Shown here: piece by piece, positions 27,709 through 36,290 of the stretch | Layout of the letters: each line of letters opens with the position of its first letter | How positions within the stretch are numbered: position 1 is the first letter of the stretch | Assembly: GCF_027568515.1 (NCBI RefSeq) | Contig: NZ_JANKZF010000024.1 | Span: forward strand, 1 to 64,000 | From: Arthrobacter sp. HY1533 | Lineage (GTDB): Bacteria > Actinomycetota > Actinomycetes > Actinomycetales > Micrococcaceae | Direction: 5' to 3' | Length of the DNA stretch: 64,000 nt | Notes under the pieces: generated by a model | The model's database searches: none | Seen by the model: the letters and a program-made list of their open reading frames with translations, nothing else | Told to the model about the DNA's origin: nothing | Translations under genes and position numbers: made by a program

Positions 27709-29151
27709 ATGTCTGATTCCGCAAACGCCACAGCCCGCATCCCTTCCGGCCGCCTGTCCCTGGCCGCTTCCTCCGAGCGCATTGCCCTGGGGCCCCTCGA
27801 CGGCCGTTATTCCGGCGCAGTGGCACCCCTGGTGGACTACCTGTCCGAGGCCGCGCTGAACCGCGACCGCGTGGGCGTTGAAGTTGAGTGGTTCATCCAC
27901 CTGACCGACAACGGCGTGCTGCCGGGCACCGAGGCCCTGACCGCGGAGCAGAAGGCGGGCCTGCGGGCCATCGTCACCGAATTTGATGCCGCCGCCGTGC
28001 AGGAACTGGCCGACATTGAAAAGGTCACCGTCCACGACGTCAAGGCCGTGGAATACTTCATCGGCAACCGCCTGGCCGCCCTGGGCCTGGAGCGCCTGAA
28101 GCCGCTGGTCCACTTCGGCTGCACCAGCGAAGACATCAACAACCTCTCCTACGCCGTGGGCGTCAAGGGCGCCGTCGAGGACGTGTGGCTGCCCGCCGCG
28201 CGCTCGCTCGTTGCCAAGATCGCCGAAATGGCCGAGGCCAACCGCGCCGTGCCCATGCTCTCGCGCACCCACGGCCAGCCCGCCACCCCCACCACTCTGG
28301 GCAAGGAACTGGCCGTCACGGCGTTCCGCCTGACCCGCCAGCTGGACCGCATCGCCAAGACCGAGTTCCTGGGCAAGATCAACGGCGCCACCGGCACCTA
28401 CGCAGCCCACTACGCCTCCGTCCCGGCCGCGGACTGGGAAGTTGTGGCCAAGGGCTTCGTTGAGTCGCTGGGCCTGAGCTGGAACCCGCTGACCACCCAG
28501 ATTGAATCCCACGACTGGCAGGCCGAGCTGTACGCCGACATGGCCCGATTCAACCGCATCCTGCACAACCTGTGCACCGATGTGTGGAGCTACATCTCCA
28601 TTGGCTACTTCGCCCAGATCCCGGTTCCGGGCGCCACAGGTTCCTCAACCATGCCGCACAAGGTCAACCCGATCCGCTTCGAAAACGCCGAGGCGAACCT
28701 GGAAATCTCCAACGCCCTGCTGGACACCCTGGCCGCAACCCTGGTCACGAGCCGCTGGCAGCGCGACCTCACCGACTCCTCCAGCCAGCGCAACATTGGC
28801 GTGGCTTTCGGCCACTCGCTGCTGGCCATCAACAACGTCCTGGGCGGCCTGGGCCGCCTGGACACCGCCGAGGACGTGCTGGCCGAGGACCTGGACCACA
28901 ACTGGGAGGTCCTCGCCGAGGCCATCCAGATGGTCATGCGCGCCGAGGCCATTGCCGGCGTTGCGGGCATGGAAGATCCCTACGAGCGCCTCAAGGACCT
29001 GACCCGCGGCCACCGCGTGGACGGCGCGCGCATGCAGGAGTTCGTCTCCGGCCTGGGCCTTTCCGACGGCGCACAGGCGCGCCTGCTGGACCTGACCCCC
29101 GGCAAGTACATCGGCATCGCCGAGTCGCTGGTGGACCACCTGAACAAGTAG
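27709..29151 (+). CDS. purB: Adenylosuccinate lyase
   Basis: A 480-residue enzyme of purine synthesis that splits SAICAR and adenylosuccinate, releasing fumarate. ALGPLDGRYSG marks the N-terminus; FGCTSEDINN and SRTHGQPATP carry active-site His/Thr regions; GSSTMPHKVNPI is the fumarase/aspartase superfamily signature with the catalytic serine loop. Length fits the longer PurB subgroup. Stand-alone gene followed by a long palindromic hairpin. Confidence 0.96.
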   Translation: MSDSANATARIPSGRLSLAASSERIALGPLDGRYSGAVAPLVDYLSEAALNRDRVGVEVEWFIHLTDNGVLPGTEALTAEQKAGLRAIVTEFDAAAVQELADIEKVTVHDVKAVEYFIGNRLAALGLERLKPLVHFGCTSEDINNLSYAVGVKGAVEDVWLPAARSLVAKIAEMAEANRAVPMLSRTHGQPATPTTLGKELAVTAFRLTRQLDRIAKTEFLGKINGATGTYAAHYASVPAADWEVVAKGFVESLGLSWNPLTTQIESHDWQAELYADMARFNRILHNLCTDVWSYISIGYFAQIPVPGATGSSTMPHKVNPIRFENAEANLEISNALLDTLAATLVTSRWQRDLTDSSSQRNIGVAFGHSLLAINNVLGGLGRLDTAEDVLAEDLDHNWEVLAEAIQMVMRAEAIAGVAGMEDPYERLKDLTRGHRVDGARMQEFVSGLGLSDGAQARLLDLTPGKYIGIAESLVDHLNK

Positions 29152-29159
29152 CTCCCGCC

Positions 29160-29212
29160 GAAGGGGAGTAGTTGTTGATTGTTTCGAGACACATCAACAG
29201 CTACTCCCCTTC
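29160..29212. repeat. 53-bp palindromic element, terminator of purB (copy A)
   Basis: Arms 29160-29178 and 29194-29212 are 19-bp inverted repeats with one mismatch (GAAGGGGAGTAGTTGTTGA / TCAACAGCTACTCCCCTTC) around a 15-nt centre. It sits between two convergent genes. A related element occurs at 48444-48498 with the same GTTGTTGA...TCAACA(A/G)C core. Confidence 0.8.
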
Positions 29213-29249
29213 GACTTTTAAGGCTCGACGGCGGCGGCTTGGGTGCGCG

Positions 29250-30101
29250 CTAGCCACCCGTGAGGCGGGCAAAAAGGCTGCCCAGCACCGGAATGGCCAC
29301 GAGCCCCACGGCCGCCACGATGCCGCCCATCATGGCCAGCCCCCACGCCATGCGCCGCGACCGCGCCTTCCGGACTCGCCCGCGCAGCGACGTGAACCCA
29401 GCCGTCACCGTGGCAGCTTCCTCGCCCAGCTGTGGATTCTCGTGCCAGGTGCCGGGGGCACGAGCCGCCTCCGCAAGGTGCTTCACCTCTTCGGCCCGGA
29501 GGGCTTGTGGCTGACGCGAGAACCACCCCATCAGCTTGCCGGCCGTTACGATTTCCACGCCATCGGGCCGCGTCTTGATCTTCAGCTCGCGGGGCTGAAT
29601 CAATACAAGCAAGGGCGCGACCGCCACCTCGCGGCCCGCCGCCTTGCCCAAAAGCCGAGATGCCTGCTGCGCCTCTGACAGGGCTTTGGGGATGTGTGCC
29701 GTCTTCGTTCCGTTGACGCCGAACCCACTGCCGTGGACCCATACCTTTTGGCCCGAATGGTTCTTCGTGTTGAGAGTGAACACCCCTGCCGGCCCAATGA
29801 CCACATGGTCGATGTCTGATTCTGCCTTGCCAACGGGCACGGCGTGCAGCACCTCCCATTCCGGCCCGAGCCCAGCCAAGATCCGGCCAACCTCAATCTC
29901 GCCCAGGGCGCCCTTGTACCAAGATTCCGACTCTTGGCCCAGGGGCCTGAAGCCAAAAAGCCGGGCCAGGAACCCCTGCGGCGGCAGCTTTTCCTGTTCA
30001 TCAAGGATTTTGGCCATGACGGACTGTCCGGCAACCCGCCTGCGCAGGTCCGCACCCGGATCCCGCCCAATGCTCCCGTGCCCGCCAACTTCCATGTCCA
30101 C
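29250..30101 (-). CDS. NERD (nuclease-related) domain protein
   Basis: A 283-residue protein. The NERD domain spans about residues 50-170: WYKGALGEIEVG, then ESDIDHVVIGPAGVFTLNTKNH, a D-x-D-H ... N-T-K pattern akin to the PD-(D/E)XK-like NERD active site. A single hydrophobic helix near the C-terminus (LAMMGGIVAAVGLVAIPVLG) suggests membrane attachment. NERD proteins are presumed DNA-processing enzymes; role here unknown. The start is uncertain: GTG 30101 follows a G-rich stretch, ATG 30017 is a shorter alternative. Confidence 0.8.
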   Translation of the reverse strand: MDMEVGGHGSIGRDPGADLRRRVAGQSVMAKILDEQEKLPPQGFLARLFGFRPLGQESESWYKGALGEIEVGRILAGLGPEWEVLHAVPVGKAESDIDHVVIGPAGVFTLNTKNHSGQKVWVHGSGFGVNGTKTAHIPKALSEAQQASRLLGKAAGREVAVAPLLVLIQPRELKIKTRPDGVEIVTAGKLMGWFSRQPQALRAEEVKHLAEAARAPGTWHENPQLGEEAATVTAGFTSLRGRVRKARSRRMAWGLAMMGGIVAAVGLVAIPVLGSLFARLTGG

Positions 30102-30251
30102 GCCCGCCCCCTGCCTGGCCGGGGACTGTGCGCCACACCGTTGTGACGCGCTGGCCGTGCCTGGTCAGCAGAGCCTACGGCATGGGCGCCGCGAACCGTG
30201 GGTTGTTGTGTTTCTGCCAACAAATCCGTCACAAATGCCCACAGCCCCGGA

Positions 30252-30257
30252 TACATT
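30252..30257 (+). promoter_or_regulatory. -10 box of a probable leaderless promoter
   Basis: TACATT ends 7 nt before ATG 30265; no Shine-Dalgarno sequence is present. Confidence 0.4.
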
Positions 30258-30264
30258 GGCAACC

Positions 30265-30690
30265 ATGAACAGCCGCGGCATTACCTTTCACACCCGCAAG
30301 TGGGTCCGCCCCGAAGACCTGAACGCCAATGGCACCCTGTTTGGCGGCAGCCTGCTGCGGTGGATCGACGAGGAAGCGGCCATCTACGCGATAGTCCAGC
30401 TCGGCAACCGCAGGGCCGTGACGAAGTACATGTCCGAGATCAACTTCGTTTCCTCCGCCGTCCTCGGCGACCTCATCGAGATGGGGCTGACTGCAACGCG
30501 CTTTGGCCGCACCTCGCTGACCATGCGCGCCGAGGTCCGCAACATGTTCACCCGGGAATCGATCCTCACGATTGACCAGGTGGTCTTTGTGAACCTCGGG
30601 GCGGACGGCAAGCCGGAACCCCACGGCCACACAACCATCACCTACGACCGTGACCGCATTCCCGCCACGCACACAGCACCAATTCAGTAA
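30265..30690 (+). CDS. Acyl-CoA thioesterase, YciA/BACH hotdog family
   Basis: A 141-residue single hotdog domain. N-ANGTLFGGSLLRWIDEEAA is the hotdog active-site helix of YciA-type thioesterases (N/D-x-N-x-x-x-T-x-F-G-G). It hydrolyses acyl-CoA esters in the cytosol; chain length unknown. Start ATG 30265 is placed by the family N-terminus and the leaderless promoter; ATG 30235 in the same frame is an alternative. Divergent from the NERD gene. Confidence 0.87.
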   Translation: MNSRGITFHTRKWVRPEDLNANGTLFGGSLLRWIDEEAAIYAIVQLGNRRAVTKYMSEINFVSSAVLGDLIEMGLTATRFGRTSLTMRAEVRNMFTRESILTIDQVVFVNLGADGKPEPHGHTTITYDRDRIPATHTAPIQ

Positions 30691-30764
30691 CAATTCGGCG
30701 CGCACCGACCTTCCCTGCAGCCGCAGCGCGGGTAGCGCCGACTCTTGACCCGGCATCACCCCAC

Positions 30765-31208
30765 TTAGAACCCGCGCTCCAGCCAGTCCTCGTAGCGCTT
30801 TAGATAGGCGGATCTGCGCCAAACCCACAAGTCGCACGGCTGGGTGGATCCCTTTCTAACGCCGAGACAATCCGGCGCTCCCAGGGGAATGCCGCAATCG
30901 GGGCAGCGTTGCACCTCCCAAATCGATGAATTGGCAACCACACCCTCTTGAAGCAGTTGGGCGTCACCGTAGATGCCCAACTGCTGCAGCCGGGACCCAA
31001 GACTCGTGGCACGCGGTGCATTGGTCTCCCGGAACAGGCAGGTCATGGCGAAGCCCGCGGGATCCAGCAAGGGCACGGCCCGCACCAAAAAGCACACCAG
31101 GCATTCGTTGTAGTGAGGGCTCACAAGCGAGTTCGTCAGCTGCCAAAACTGTCGATCCGCCTCATCTCCTTCAGTTCCGTCATCGTTGAGTTCGCCAAAT
31201 TCATCCAT
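30765..31208 (-). CDS. DUF2695-like protein with a C-terminal Cys motif
   Basis: A 147-residue cytosolic protein. The middle (ECLVCFLVRAV ... NAPRATSLGSRLQQLGIYGD) resembles DUF2695 proteins, which have a C-x-x-C followed by a conserved region ending in a helix. The C-terminus adds RCPDCGIPLGAPDC, a second Cys cluster that could bind zinc. No function is known. Isolated between the thioesterase and an aminotransferase. Confidence 0.55.
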   Translation of the reverse strand: MDEFGELNDDGTEGDEADRQFWQLTNSLVSPHYNECLVCFLVRAVPLLDPAGFAMTCLFRETNAPRATSLGSRLQQLGIYGDAQLLQEGVVANSSIWEVQRCPDCGIPLGAPDCLGVRKGSTQPCDLWVWRRSAYLKRYEDWLERGF

Positions 31209-31325
31209 GGGATTTCCTTTCCATGGAACAACAATGGCAACGCATGGGCACCCGCAGAAGGGGCCATGCGAACAATGTGGAGCAACTGCCCCGCTCCCCC
31301 GGCTGTGGAGGAACGGCCGTCCCGG

Positions 31326-32528
31326 CTACCCTGCCTGGAACCTTTCGATCCGCACCAGGGCCTCGCGGACGGCGTCGTAACCGGCGGCGAAGCTCAAGCG
31401 GACAGTGGCGTGTCCGCCGGCACTGTCAAAGTCCGGCCCGGGCACCAGCGCCACCGCTTCACGTTCCAGCAGCGCAGCACAATACTCACGGGAGTCTGCA
31501 TAGCCTGCGAGCGCGGGGCCCAGCTTGGCGTAGAAGTAGAAGGCGCCGTCGGCCGGGGCGGCATCCAGCCAGCCCAGGGCCGGCACCTTCTCCAGCACCA
31601 GGGCCCGGGTGCGGGCAAACTCGGCCACTGACGCATCGGCCTCGGCATAGGACTCCTCGGTAAACGCCTCCAGTGCCGCCATCTGGGCCGGCGCCGGCGG
31701 GCACAGGGCCACGTTGCCGGCCAGTGCGGCAACGCCCGGCAGCAGGTCCTCGGGCACAATGGCCCAGCCAAGCCGCCAGCCCGTCATGCCCCAGTACTTG
31801 GAGAAGCTGGAGACAACGACGCCGGTGCGCTCCAGTTCCCAGGCGCACACGCCCCGCGGATCGGTGCCACCCGGTGCGGGGAACGTTATGCCGTGGTAAA
31901 TCTCGTCACTGACCAGCCGCACTCCGTTCTCCGCGCACCAGGAGATCAGTGCGGCGAGCTCCGCGCGGGTCACCATGGTTCCTGTGGGGTTGGCCGGGGA
32001 GGCCAGGACCAGCCCGGCCAGTGGACCATGTTCGGCAACTGCCTCCTCGAGCAGCGCGGGGGTGGGCTGGAAGCGGGTGTCGGCACCGGCGTCGACCTCC
32101 ACCACCTCGATGCCCAGGGCCGTGAGGATGTTCTTGTACGCGGGGTAGCCGGGCCGGGCCAGCGCCACCCTGTCGCCGGGGTTGAACGCGGCCAGGAAGA
32201 CAAGCATGAAGGCGCCGGAGGAACCCGTGGTCACCGCAACATTTTCTGCCGGAACCTCGATTCCATACCAGCGCTTGTAGTGTCCCGCGATGGCCTGGCG
32301 CAGCTCCGTGGTACCCAACGGCGGTGTGTAGCCCAGCGCGGCCCCTGAGGTGTGGAGCTCGGCCGCCCTGGCGGACACCGCACGTGGGGCGCCGCCGCCG
32401 GGCTCACCGGCACACAGCGAGATGACGTCGCGGCCGGCCGCACGCAGGTCAGACACGCGCTGCAGGATGTCCATGACGGCAAAGGGCTCAACGTGGGAGC
32501 GGCCGGCAACTGTGAGGGGCTTGTGCAT
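31326..32528 (-). CDS. Class I/II aminotransferase (aspartate-type)
   Basis: A 400-residue PLP enzyme. SLCAGEPGGGAP is the N-terminal substrate motif, SPANPTGTM the conserved NPTG, SDEIYHGITF the Asp/Tyr pair and VVSSFSKYWGMTGWRLGW contains the PLP lysine. AGGAG five nt before ATG 32528 fixes the start. The Asp-aminotransferase-like subgroup is common in actinobacteria; the amino-acid substrate is not evident. Divergent from the PTH2-type gene. Confidence 0.85.
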   Translation of the reverse strand: MHKPLTVAGRSHVEPFAVMDILQRVSDLRAAGRDVISLCAGEPGGGAPRAVSARAAELHTSGAALGYTPPLGTTELRQAIAGHYKRWYGIEVPAENVAVTTGSSGAFMLVFLAAFNPGDRVALARPGYPAYKNILTALGIEVVEVDAGADTRFQPTPALLEEAVAEHGPLAGLVLASPANPTGTMVTRAELAALISWCAENGVRLVSDEIYHGITFPAPGGTDPRGVCAWELERTGVVVSSFSKYWGMTGWRLGWAIVPEDLLPGVAALAGNVALCPPAPAQMAALEAFTEESYAEADASVAEFARTRALVLEKVPALGWLDAAPADGAFYFYAKLGPALAGYADSREYCAALLEREAVALVPGPDFDSAGGHATVRLSFAAGYDAVREALVRIERFQAG

Positions 32529-32636
32529 GGGAACTCCTGGCGTGCTGGGGCGGGACCCAGAAGGCGGGTGGGGCTGATGGACCAGCCTCCAGCTTGCCAC
32601 ACGGGCCCTCCTGCCCGGGGCTCCCTCCGATGCCCC

Positions 32637-32642
32637 TACGCT
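32637..32642 (+). promoter_or_regulatory. -10 box of a probable leaderless promoter
   Basis: TACGCT ends 6 nt before the GTG start at 32649. Confidence 0.4.
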
Positions 32643-32648
32643 TGGAGG

Positions 32649-33320
32649 GTGAATGAATTTACTGAAACCGACGCCGAAGAACGCGCCGACCAGGAATTGG
32701 TCCAGCCCATCATCCTGCTCGTTGACCGCGAGGACCCTGCCGGGGAGCAGCATGGCATTGCGGCCGCTGCCCTGGCCTCCGTGCAGGCGTTCATGCGCGA
32801 CCCGGAAAATGCAGACTGGCGGCAGTGGGCCAACGGGGCTTTTGCCAAGTCGGTCCGCCGGGCCGACGCCAAGATGTTCGCGAAGGTCCTGGCGGCCTTC
32901 CCGGACCACGTGCTGGCAACGGTTGGCGAGGCATCTGCCGCAGGCCTGCCTCCCATGCCGGCGGCCGCCTTGCCCAAGCTGCTGGCCAAGCTGCAGGTGT
33001 CCGGCACCCAGCTTCCCGAAGGGGAGCCGCTTCCGCCGGCGCCACTGACGATTGTCCTGAACGCCTCCCTGGAAATGTCCACTGGCAAGGCTGCCGCCCA
33101 GGCCGCTCACGCCCTTTTCGCGTGGGTTTTGGAGTCCAAGCCCGCCGCGGTGGAGGCGTGGGCCGCCAACGACTTCCCGCTTGGCGTGACACAGTTGCCC
33201 GCAAAGGAGTTCCGCAAGGGCGCACGCAAGTCGGCCGGCCCTGTCATCCAGGACGCCGGACGCACCGAGATCGAGCCCGGCTCCACCACCGCCTATGTGG
33301 CGGCCTCGAAGGGGAAATAG
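32649..33320 (+). CDS. Peptidyl-tRNA hydrolase, PTH2 type, with a degenerate N-terminal copy
   Basis: A 223-residue protein. The C-terminal 90 residues are a PTH2-fold domain: LTIVLNASLEMSTGKAAAQ (lysine and the helix-1 A-A-Q motif), then QDAGRTEIEPGSTTAYV, the D-A-G-R-T-E-I signature. PTH2 enzymes release peptide from stalled peptidyl-tRNA. The first 100 residues look like a decayed copy: QPIILLVDREDP and WANGAFAKSVRRADAKMF align with the second half (WAANDFPLGVTQLPAKEF). The N-terminal copy has lost the signature and may act structurally. GTG 32649 is favoured by the leaderless promoter geometry. Confidence 0.78.
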   Translation: MNEFTETDAEERADQELVQPIILLVDREDPAGEQHGIAAAALASVQAFMRDPENADWRQWANGAFAKSVRRADAKMFAKVLAAFPDHVLATVGEASAAGLPPMPAAALPKLLAKLQVSGTQLPEGEPLPPAPLTIVLNASLEMSTGKAAAQAAHALFAWVLESKPAAVEAWAANDFPLGVTQLPAKEFRKGARKSAGPVIQDAGRTEIEPGSTTAYVAASKGK

Positions 33321-33418
33321 GGCCTCCGCCAACTCCAAAAAAACTCGCGCAAGAAAGCTCTTGCATCCCCACACCGTCATGTGTAATTATTTACTGACAG
33401 GTGAAAGGAGGTGCAGAA

Positions 33419-33748
33419 ATGTCATTGGAACAAGAGATTGCAAGGGTCACGGCAATTGCCCACCCCACGCGGTACCGCATCATCGCAGCCCTCTCGGCGC
33501 AAGCGCTCCATGTGAGCGAATTGGCCAGGCAGCTGGGAATGTCGCGTCCACTGCTTTACATGCACCTGCAGAGACTCGAGGAGGCCGGATACCTTTCCGG
33601 CCGGCTGGAGCTCTCGGCTGACGGCAAGGCCCTGAAGTACTTCGAGGTCGTGCCGTTCAAGCTCACCATTGACCCGGCTGCCATCATGGCAGCCGTCGGA
33701 CCGCTGGACGCGCCCGACATCGAAACGAACCAAGAAAGCGGTAAATGA
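33419..33748 (+). CDS. ArsR-like winged-helix transcriptional regulator
   Basis: A 109-residue DNA-binding protein. Helix-turn-helix ALHVSELARQLGMSRPLLYMHLQRLEEAGYLS with a beta-wing is of the ArsR/PadR-like type; RIIAALSA precedes it. No metal-binding cysteines are present, so it is not a metal sensor. AAAGGAGG precedes ATG 33419 by 7 nt. Followed after 1 nt by a small membrane protein, so the pair forms an operon; the partner may sense an envelope signal. Confidence 0.8.
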   Translation: MSLEQEIARVTAIAHPTRYRIIAALSAQALHVSELARQLGMSRPLLYMHLQRLEEAGYLSGRLELSADGKALKYFEVVPFKLTIDPAAIMAAVGPLDAPDIETNQESGK

Positions 33749-33749
33749 C

Positions 33750-33995
33750 ATGGGGATCGAATTTGTACCGTGGTGGGCCTGGATTGCAATCATCGGCATC
33801 ATCGGCGGCATCACCTACCAGATCGTCGTAGCCCGGGCCAACGCCAAGACCCGCCAGGTGGAGCTCGGGGGCGCCTCGGAACTGCGTGACGTGGTCAAGG
33901 CAAACACGGCCGTCAGCACCGAACTGCTCGGAAAGCTGGAGACCCTCGACAAGCGCCTGGCCGCGGTCGAGAAGACCCTCAACGACATCCCCTAA
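33750..33995 (+). CDS. Small membrane protein with coiled-coil tail
   Basis: An 81-residue protein with one membrane helix at the N-terminus (WWAWIAIIGIIGGITYQIV) and a charged helical tail (VVKANTAVSTELLGKLETL DKRLAAVEKTLNDIP) with heptad-like spacing. ATG 33750 lies 1 nt after the TGA of the HTH gene. Not recognised as a named family. Pairing with a winged-helix regulator suggests the two work together, perhaps with the membrane protein modulating the regulator; that is inference. Confidence 0.65.
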   Translation: MGIEFVPWWAWIAIIGIIGGITYQIVVARANAKTRQVELGGASELRDVVKANTAVSTELLGKLETLDKRLAAVEKTLNDIP

Positions 33996-34022
33996 ACGCA
34001 ACGGGCCACTTGGCCACCGCTT

Positions 34023-34072
34023 AAACAAAAGAACGACGCCGGAACCTGGGTTCCGGCGTCGTTCTTTTGTTT
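34023..34072. terminator. Bidirectional terminator before rlmN stop
   Basis: 23-bp perfect stem: AAACAAAAGAACGACGCCGG pairs with CCGGCGTCGTTCTTTTGTTT. T- and A-runs flank both arms, so it can stop transcription in both directions (HTH/membrane pair and rlmN). Confidence 0.92.
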
Positions 34073-34077
34073 GAGTG

Positions 34078-35346
34078 TTACTCGGCGGCGGCGAGCTGGC
34101 CGCAGGCGCCGTCGATTTCCTTGCCGCGGGTGTCCCGCAGCGTGGTGGGCACGCCATGCTCGACCAGCGTGTCAATGAACTCCTGCATGACATGCGGCTC
34201 GGAGGACGTCCAGATGGAGCCGGGGGTCGGGTTCAACGGGATCGGGTTCACGTGGACCCAGCCGCGGCCGCGCTGGTTCAGCTTCTTGGCGAGGAGTTCG
34301 GCACGCCACGGGTGGTCGTTCATGTCCTTGATCAGCGCGTACTCGATGGAGACGCGGCGGCCCGTGACCTTGTAGTAGTTGTACGCGGCGTCCAGGACCT
34401 CGTCCACCTTCCACTTGTCGTTGACGGGGATGAGCTCATCGCGCAGCTCGTCATCGGGCGCGTGCAGGGACAGCGCGAACGTGATGCCCAGGCCTTCCTG
34501 CGCCAACTTGTTGATGGCCGGAGCCAGGCCCACTGTGGAAACCGTGATGCCGCGGGCGGACATGCCCAGGCCCTCGGGGCCTTCGGCCACCATGCGGTGC
34601 ACGGCGTTCATGACGCGCTTGTAGTTGGCCAGCGGCTCGCCCATGCCCATGAAGACAATGTTGGTGACGCGGTCGGCGTCGTGCCCGCCGTCGCGGCGCA
34701 GGTGGCCCAGCCCGCCCTCGGCGATGACCCGGTTGGCCTGGACAATCTGGTCAAGGATCTCGGCGGTGGACATGTTGCGGGTCAGGCCGGCCTGGCCGGT
34801 GGCGCAGAACGGGCAGTTCATGCCACAGCCGCACTGGCTGGACACGCACAAGGTCACGCGGCCGGTGTAGCGCATCAGCACGGACTCCACGAGGGAGCCG
34901 TCAAAGAGGCGCCACAGGAACTTGATGGTGTCGCCGTTGTCCGTGGTGAGGCGCTTGACCTCGGTCAGGAGCTTGGGGAACATGGTGTCCACAATCTCGG
35001 CGCGGCGGTCCTTGGGGAGGTCGCTCATGCGCTCGGGATCGGTGGTGTAGTGCTGGAAGTAATGCACGGAGAGCTGCTTGGCACGGAACGCCGGCAGGCC
35101 CATCTCCTTGAACTTCGCCTCACGCTCGGGCAGCGTCATGTCGGCCAAGTGCACCGGCGGCTGTGAAACGCGCGGGGACTTGAACTGCAGCAGCGGCCGT
35201 CCACCCGGGTCCTTCGCCTGCTTCCAGCCCTCGGTCGCGGGCATGACCTGGGCGGCACGGCGAACCGGGCGCGTCTTCGGAGCGGTCTCGGCGGAAGCGT
35301 CGACGGCGGGGCTGGGAGTGTTTTTGGGGGAAGTCATCCTTTCCAT
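34078..35346 (-). CDS. rlmN: Dual-specificity 23S rRNA/tRNA adenosine C2-methyltransferase (RlmN)
   Basis: Radical SAM enzyme that methylates A2503 of 23S rRNA and A37 of tRNA. The cluster-binding CGCGMNCPFC (C-x3-C-x2-C) is followed by ATGQAGLTRN; GMGEPLANY and the late EIDGACGQL (methyl-carrying cysteine) are typical RlmN motifs. Length about 422 residues, with an N-terminal extension of 50 residues rich in charged residues. ATG 35346 or 35337 may be the start; neither has a convincing ribosome binding site. Confidence 0.95.
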   Translation of the reverse strand: MERMTSPKNTPSPAVDASAETAPKTRPVRRAAQVMPATEGWKQAKDPGGRPLLQFKSPRVSQPPVHLADMTLPEREAKFKEMGLPAFRAKQLSVHYFQHYTTDPERMSDLPKDRRAEIVDTMFPKLLTEVKRLTTDNGDTIKFLWRLFDGSLVESVLMRYTGRVTLCVSSQCGCGMNCPFCATGQAGLTRNMSTAEILDQIVQANRVIAEGGLGHLRRDGGHDADRVTNIVFMGMGEPLANYKRVMNAVHRMVAEGPEGLGMSARGITVSTVGLAPAINKLAQEGLGITFALSLHAPDDELRDELIPVNDKWKVDEVLDAAYNYYKVTGRRVSIEYALIKDMNDHPWRAELLAKKLNQRGRGWVHVNPIPLNPTPGSIWTSSEPHVMQEFIDTLVEHGVPTTLRDTRGKEIDGACGQLAAAE

Positions 35347-35463
35347 TGTCCCCCAGGTCCCCCGTTTCTGTCCCCTGTTGGCCGCCAAGATCACACTGGG
35401 CCACAGCGGAAGGCGCGACGGCGCCTCCCGGGGCGCCGCCGCAAGCCCCCCTTGCGCCGGCAA

Positions 35464-35655
35464 TCAGTCGACAAACTCCGACTGGGTCACGATGAAATCC
35501 CATTCCCGCAAGGTCAGGGTTCCATCGCTCAGGTTTCCGCCGGCCGCAGCCACGGCCTCGGCAACGGGGCCGGGCACCTCCGCGGCGCCGTTGTTTTCGC
35601 GGAACCACTGCTTGGCCGGCAGTTCCAGTTCAAGCCACCATCGGTGGATTTCCAT
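35464..35655 (-). CDS. Small hypothetical protein (63 aa)
   Basis: Contains two Trp-rich stretches (HRWWLELELPAKQWF, TLREWDFI). Start at 35655 is supported by AGGGGG 8 nt upstream; an alternative GTG at 35664 would lie too close to that site. It lies upstream of rlmN on the same strand. No family recognised; the amino-acid composition and start context suggest a real gene, with limited confidence. Confidence 0.5.
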   Translation of the reverse strand: MEIHRWWLELELPAKQWFRENNGAAEVPGPVAEAVAAAGGNLSDGTLTLREWDFIVTQSEFVD

Positions 35656-35730
35656 GTGGGCCACCCCCTTGGATGCACTTCAACGCTATGCCCGTTTTGC
35701 GCCCCGTTCAATGGCTGGGGCTGCAGTGTT

Positions 35731-36117
35731 TTAAGCGGCCAGCCACACGATGGCCAGCACCACGGCCACCAGCGGGAAGGCCAGTTGAGTCAGGGCGGAC
35801 TTTGCCTTGCTGGGCGAGGAAATGAGCAGCACCAGCCCGGCGGCCAGCATGGAGCCGCAGCCGGCCAGGATCAGGGCAACGCCCACTCCGTGGTGGCCTG
35901 ATGCGGCGGCAATGATGCCCACGGCCGCCATGACGGCCAGGAACAAGTTGTAGAAGCCCTGGTTGAAGGCCATTTCCTTGGTGGCGTTGGCGTCGGCCTC
36001 CGAGGTGCCGAACGTCCTGCGGGTAGCCGGGGCCGTCCAGCGCAGGGATTCCAGCACAAAAATGTAGACGTGGACAAGCGCTGCAAGTGCGGCGAATACG
36101 GCGGATGCGATGAGCAT
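35731..36117 (-). CDS. DUF1304 family membrane protein
   Basis: A 128-residue protein with four hydrophobic segments. VHVYIFVLESLRW and NQGFYNLFLAVMA are characteristic of DUF1304 (YqjF-like small membrane proteins), of unknown function. Single gene near rlmN. Stop TAA at 35731-35733. Confidence 0.82.
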   Translation of the reverse strand: MLIASAVFAALAALVHVYIFVLESLRWTAPATRRTFGTSEADANATKEMAFNQGFYNLFLAVMAAVGIIAAASGHHGVGVALILAGCGSMLAAGLVLLISSPSKAKSALTQLAFPLVAVVLAIVWLAA

Positions 36118-36243
36118 GGGACTCCTTGCGGCGGGGCCTGGGGAGGGATTCCGGGCCGGATGGGTTGATCTGGGTGAAGTCTATCCCCGGGGAAAGTTGC
36201 CCAGCCTGCTGCGGTGACCAGGCGGCGGCTTCCCCGGGCCGGC

Positions 36244-36275
36244 GAAGGGCCGGACGGTCAGCCGTCCGGCCCTTC
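36244..36275 (-). terminator. Hairpin downstream of mtlD
   Basis: GAAGGGCCGGACGG pairs with CCGTCCGGCCCTTC around TCAG, 16 nt after the mtlD stop. No T-run follows, so termination may be weak or factor-dependent. Confidence 0.6.
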
Positions 36276-36290
36276 GGGGTATTGCTTGAA

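Noticed and set aside
29250-30101. Defence-island nuclease (NERD gene)
   Set aside because: No helicase, methylase or other defence gene is adjacent, so a defence role is not supported.
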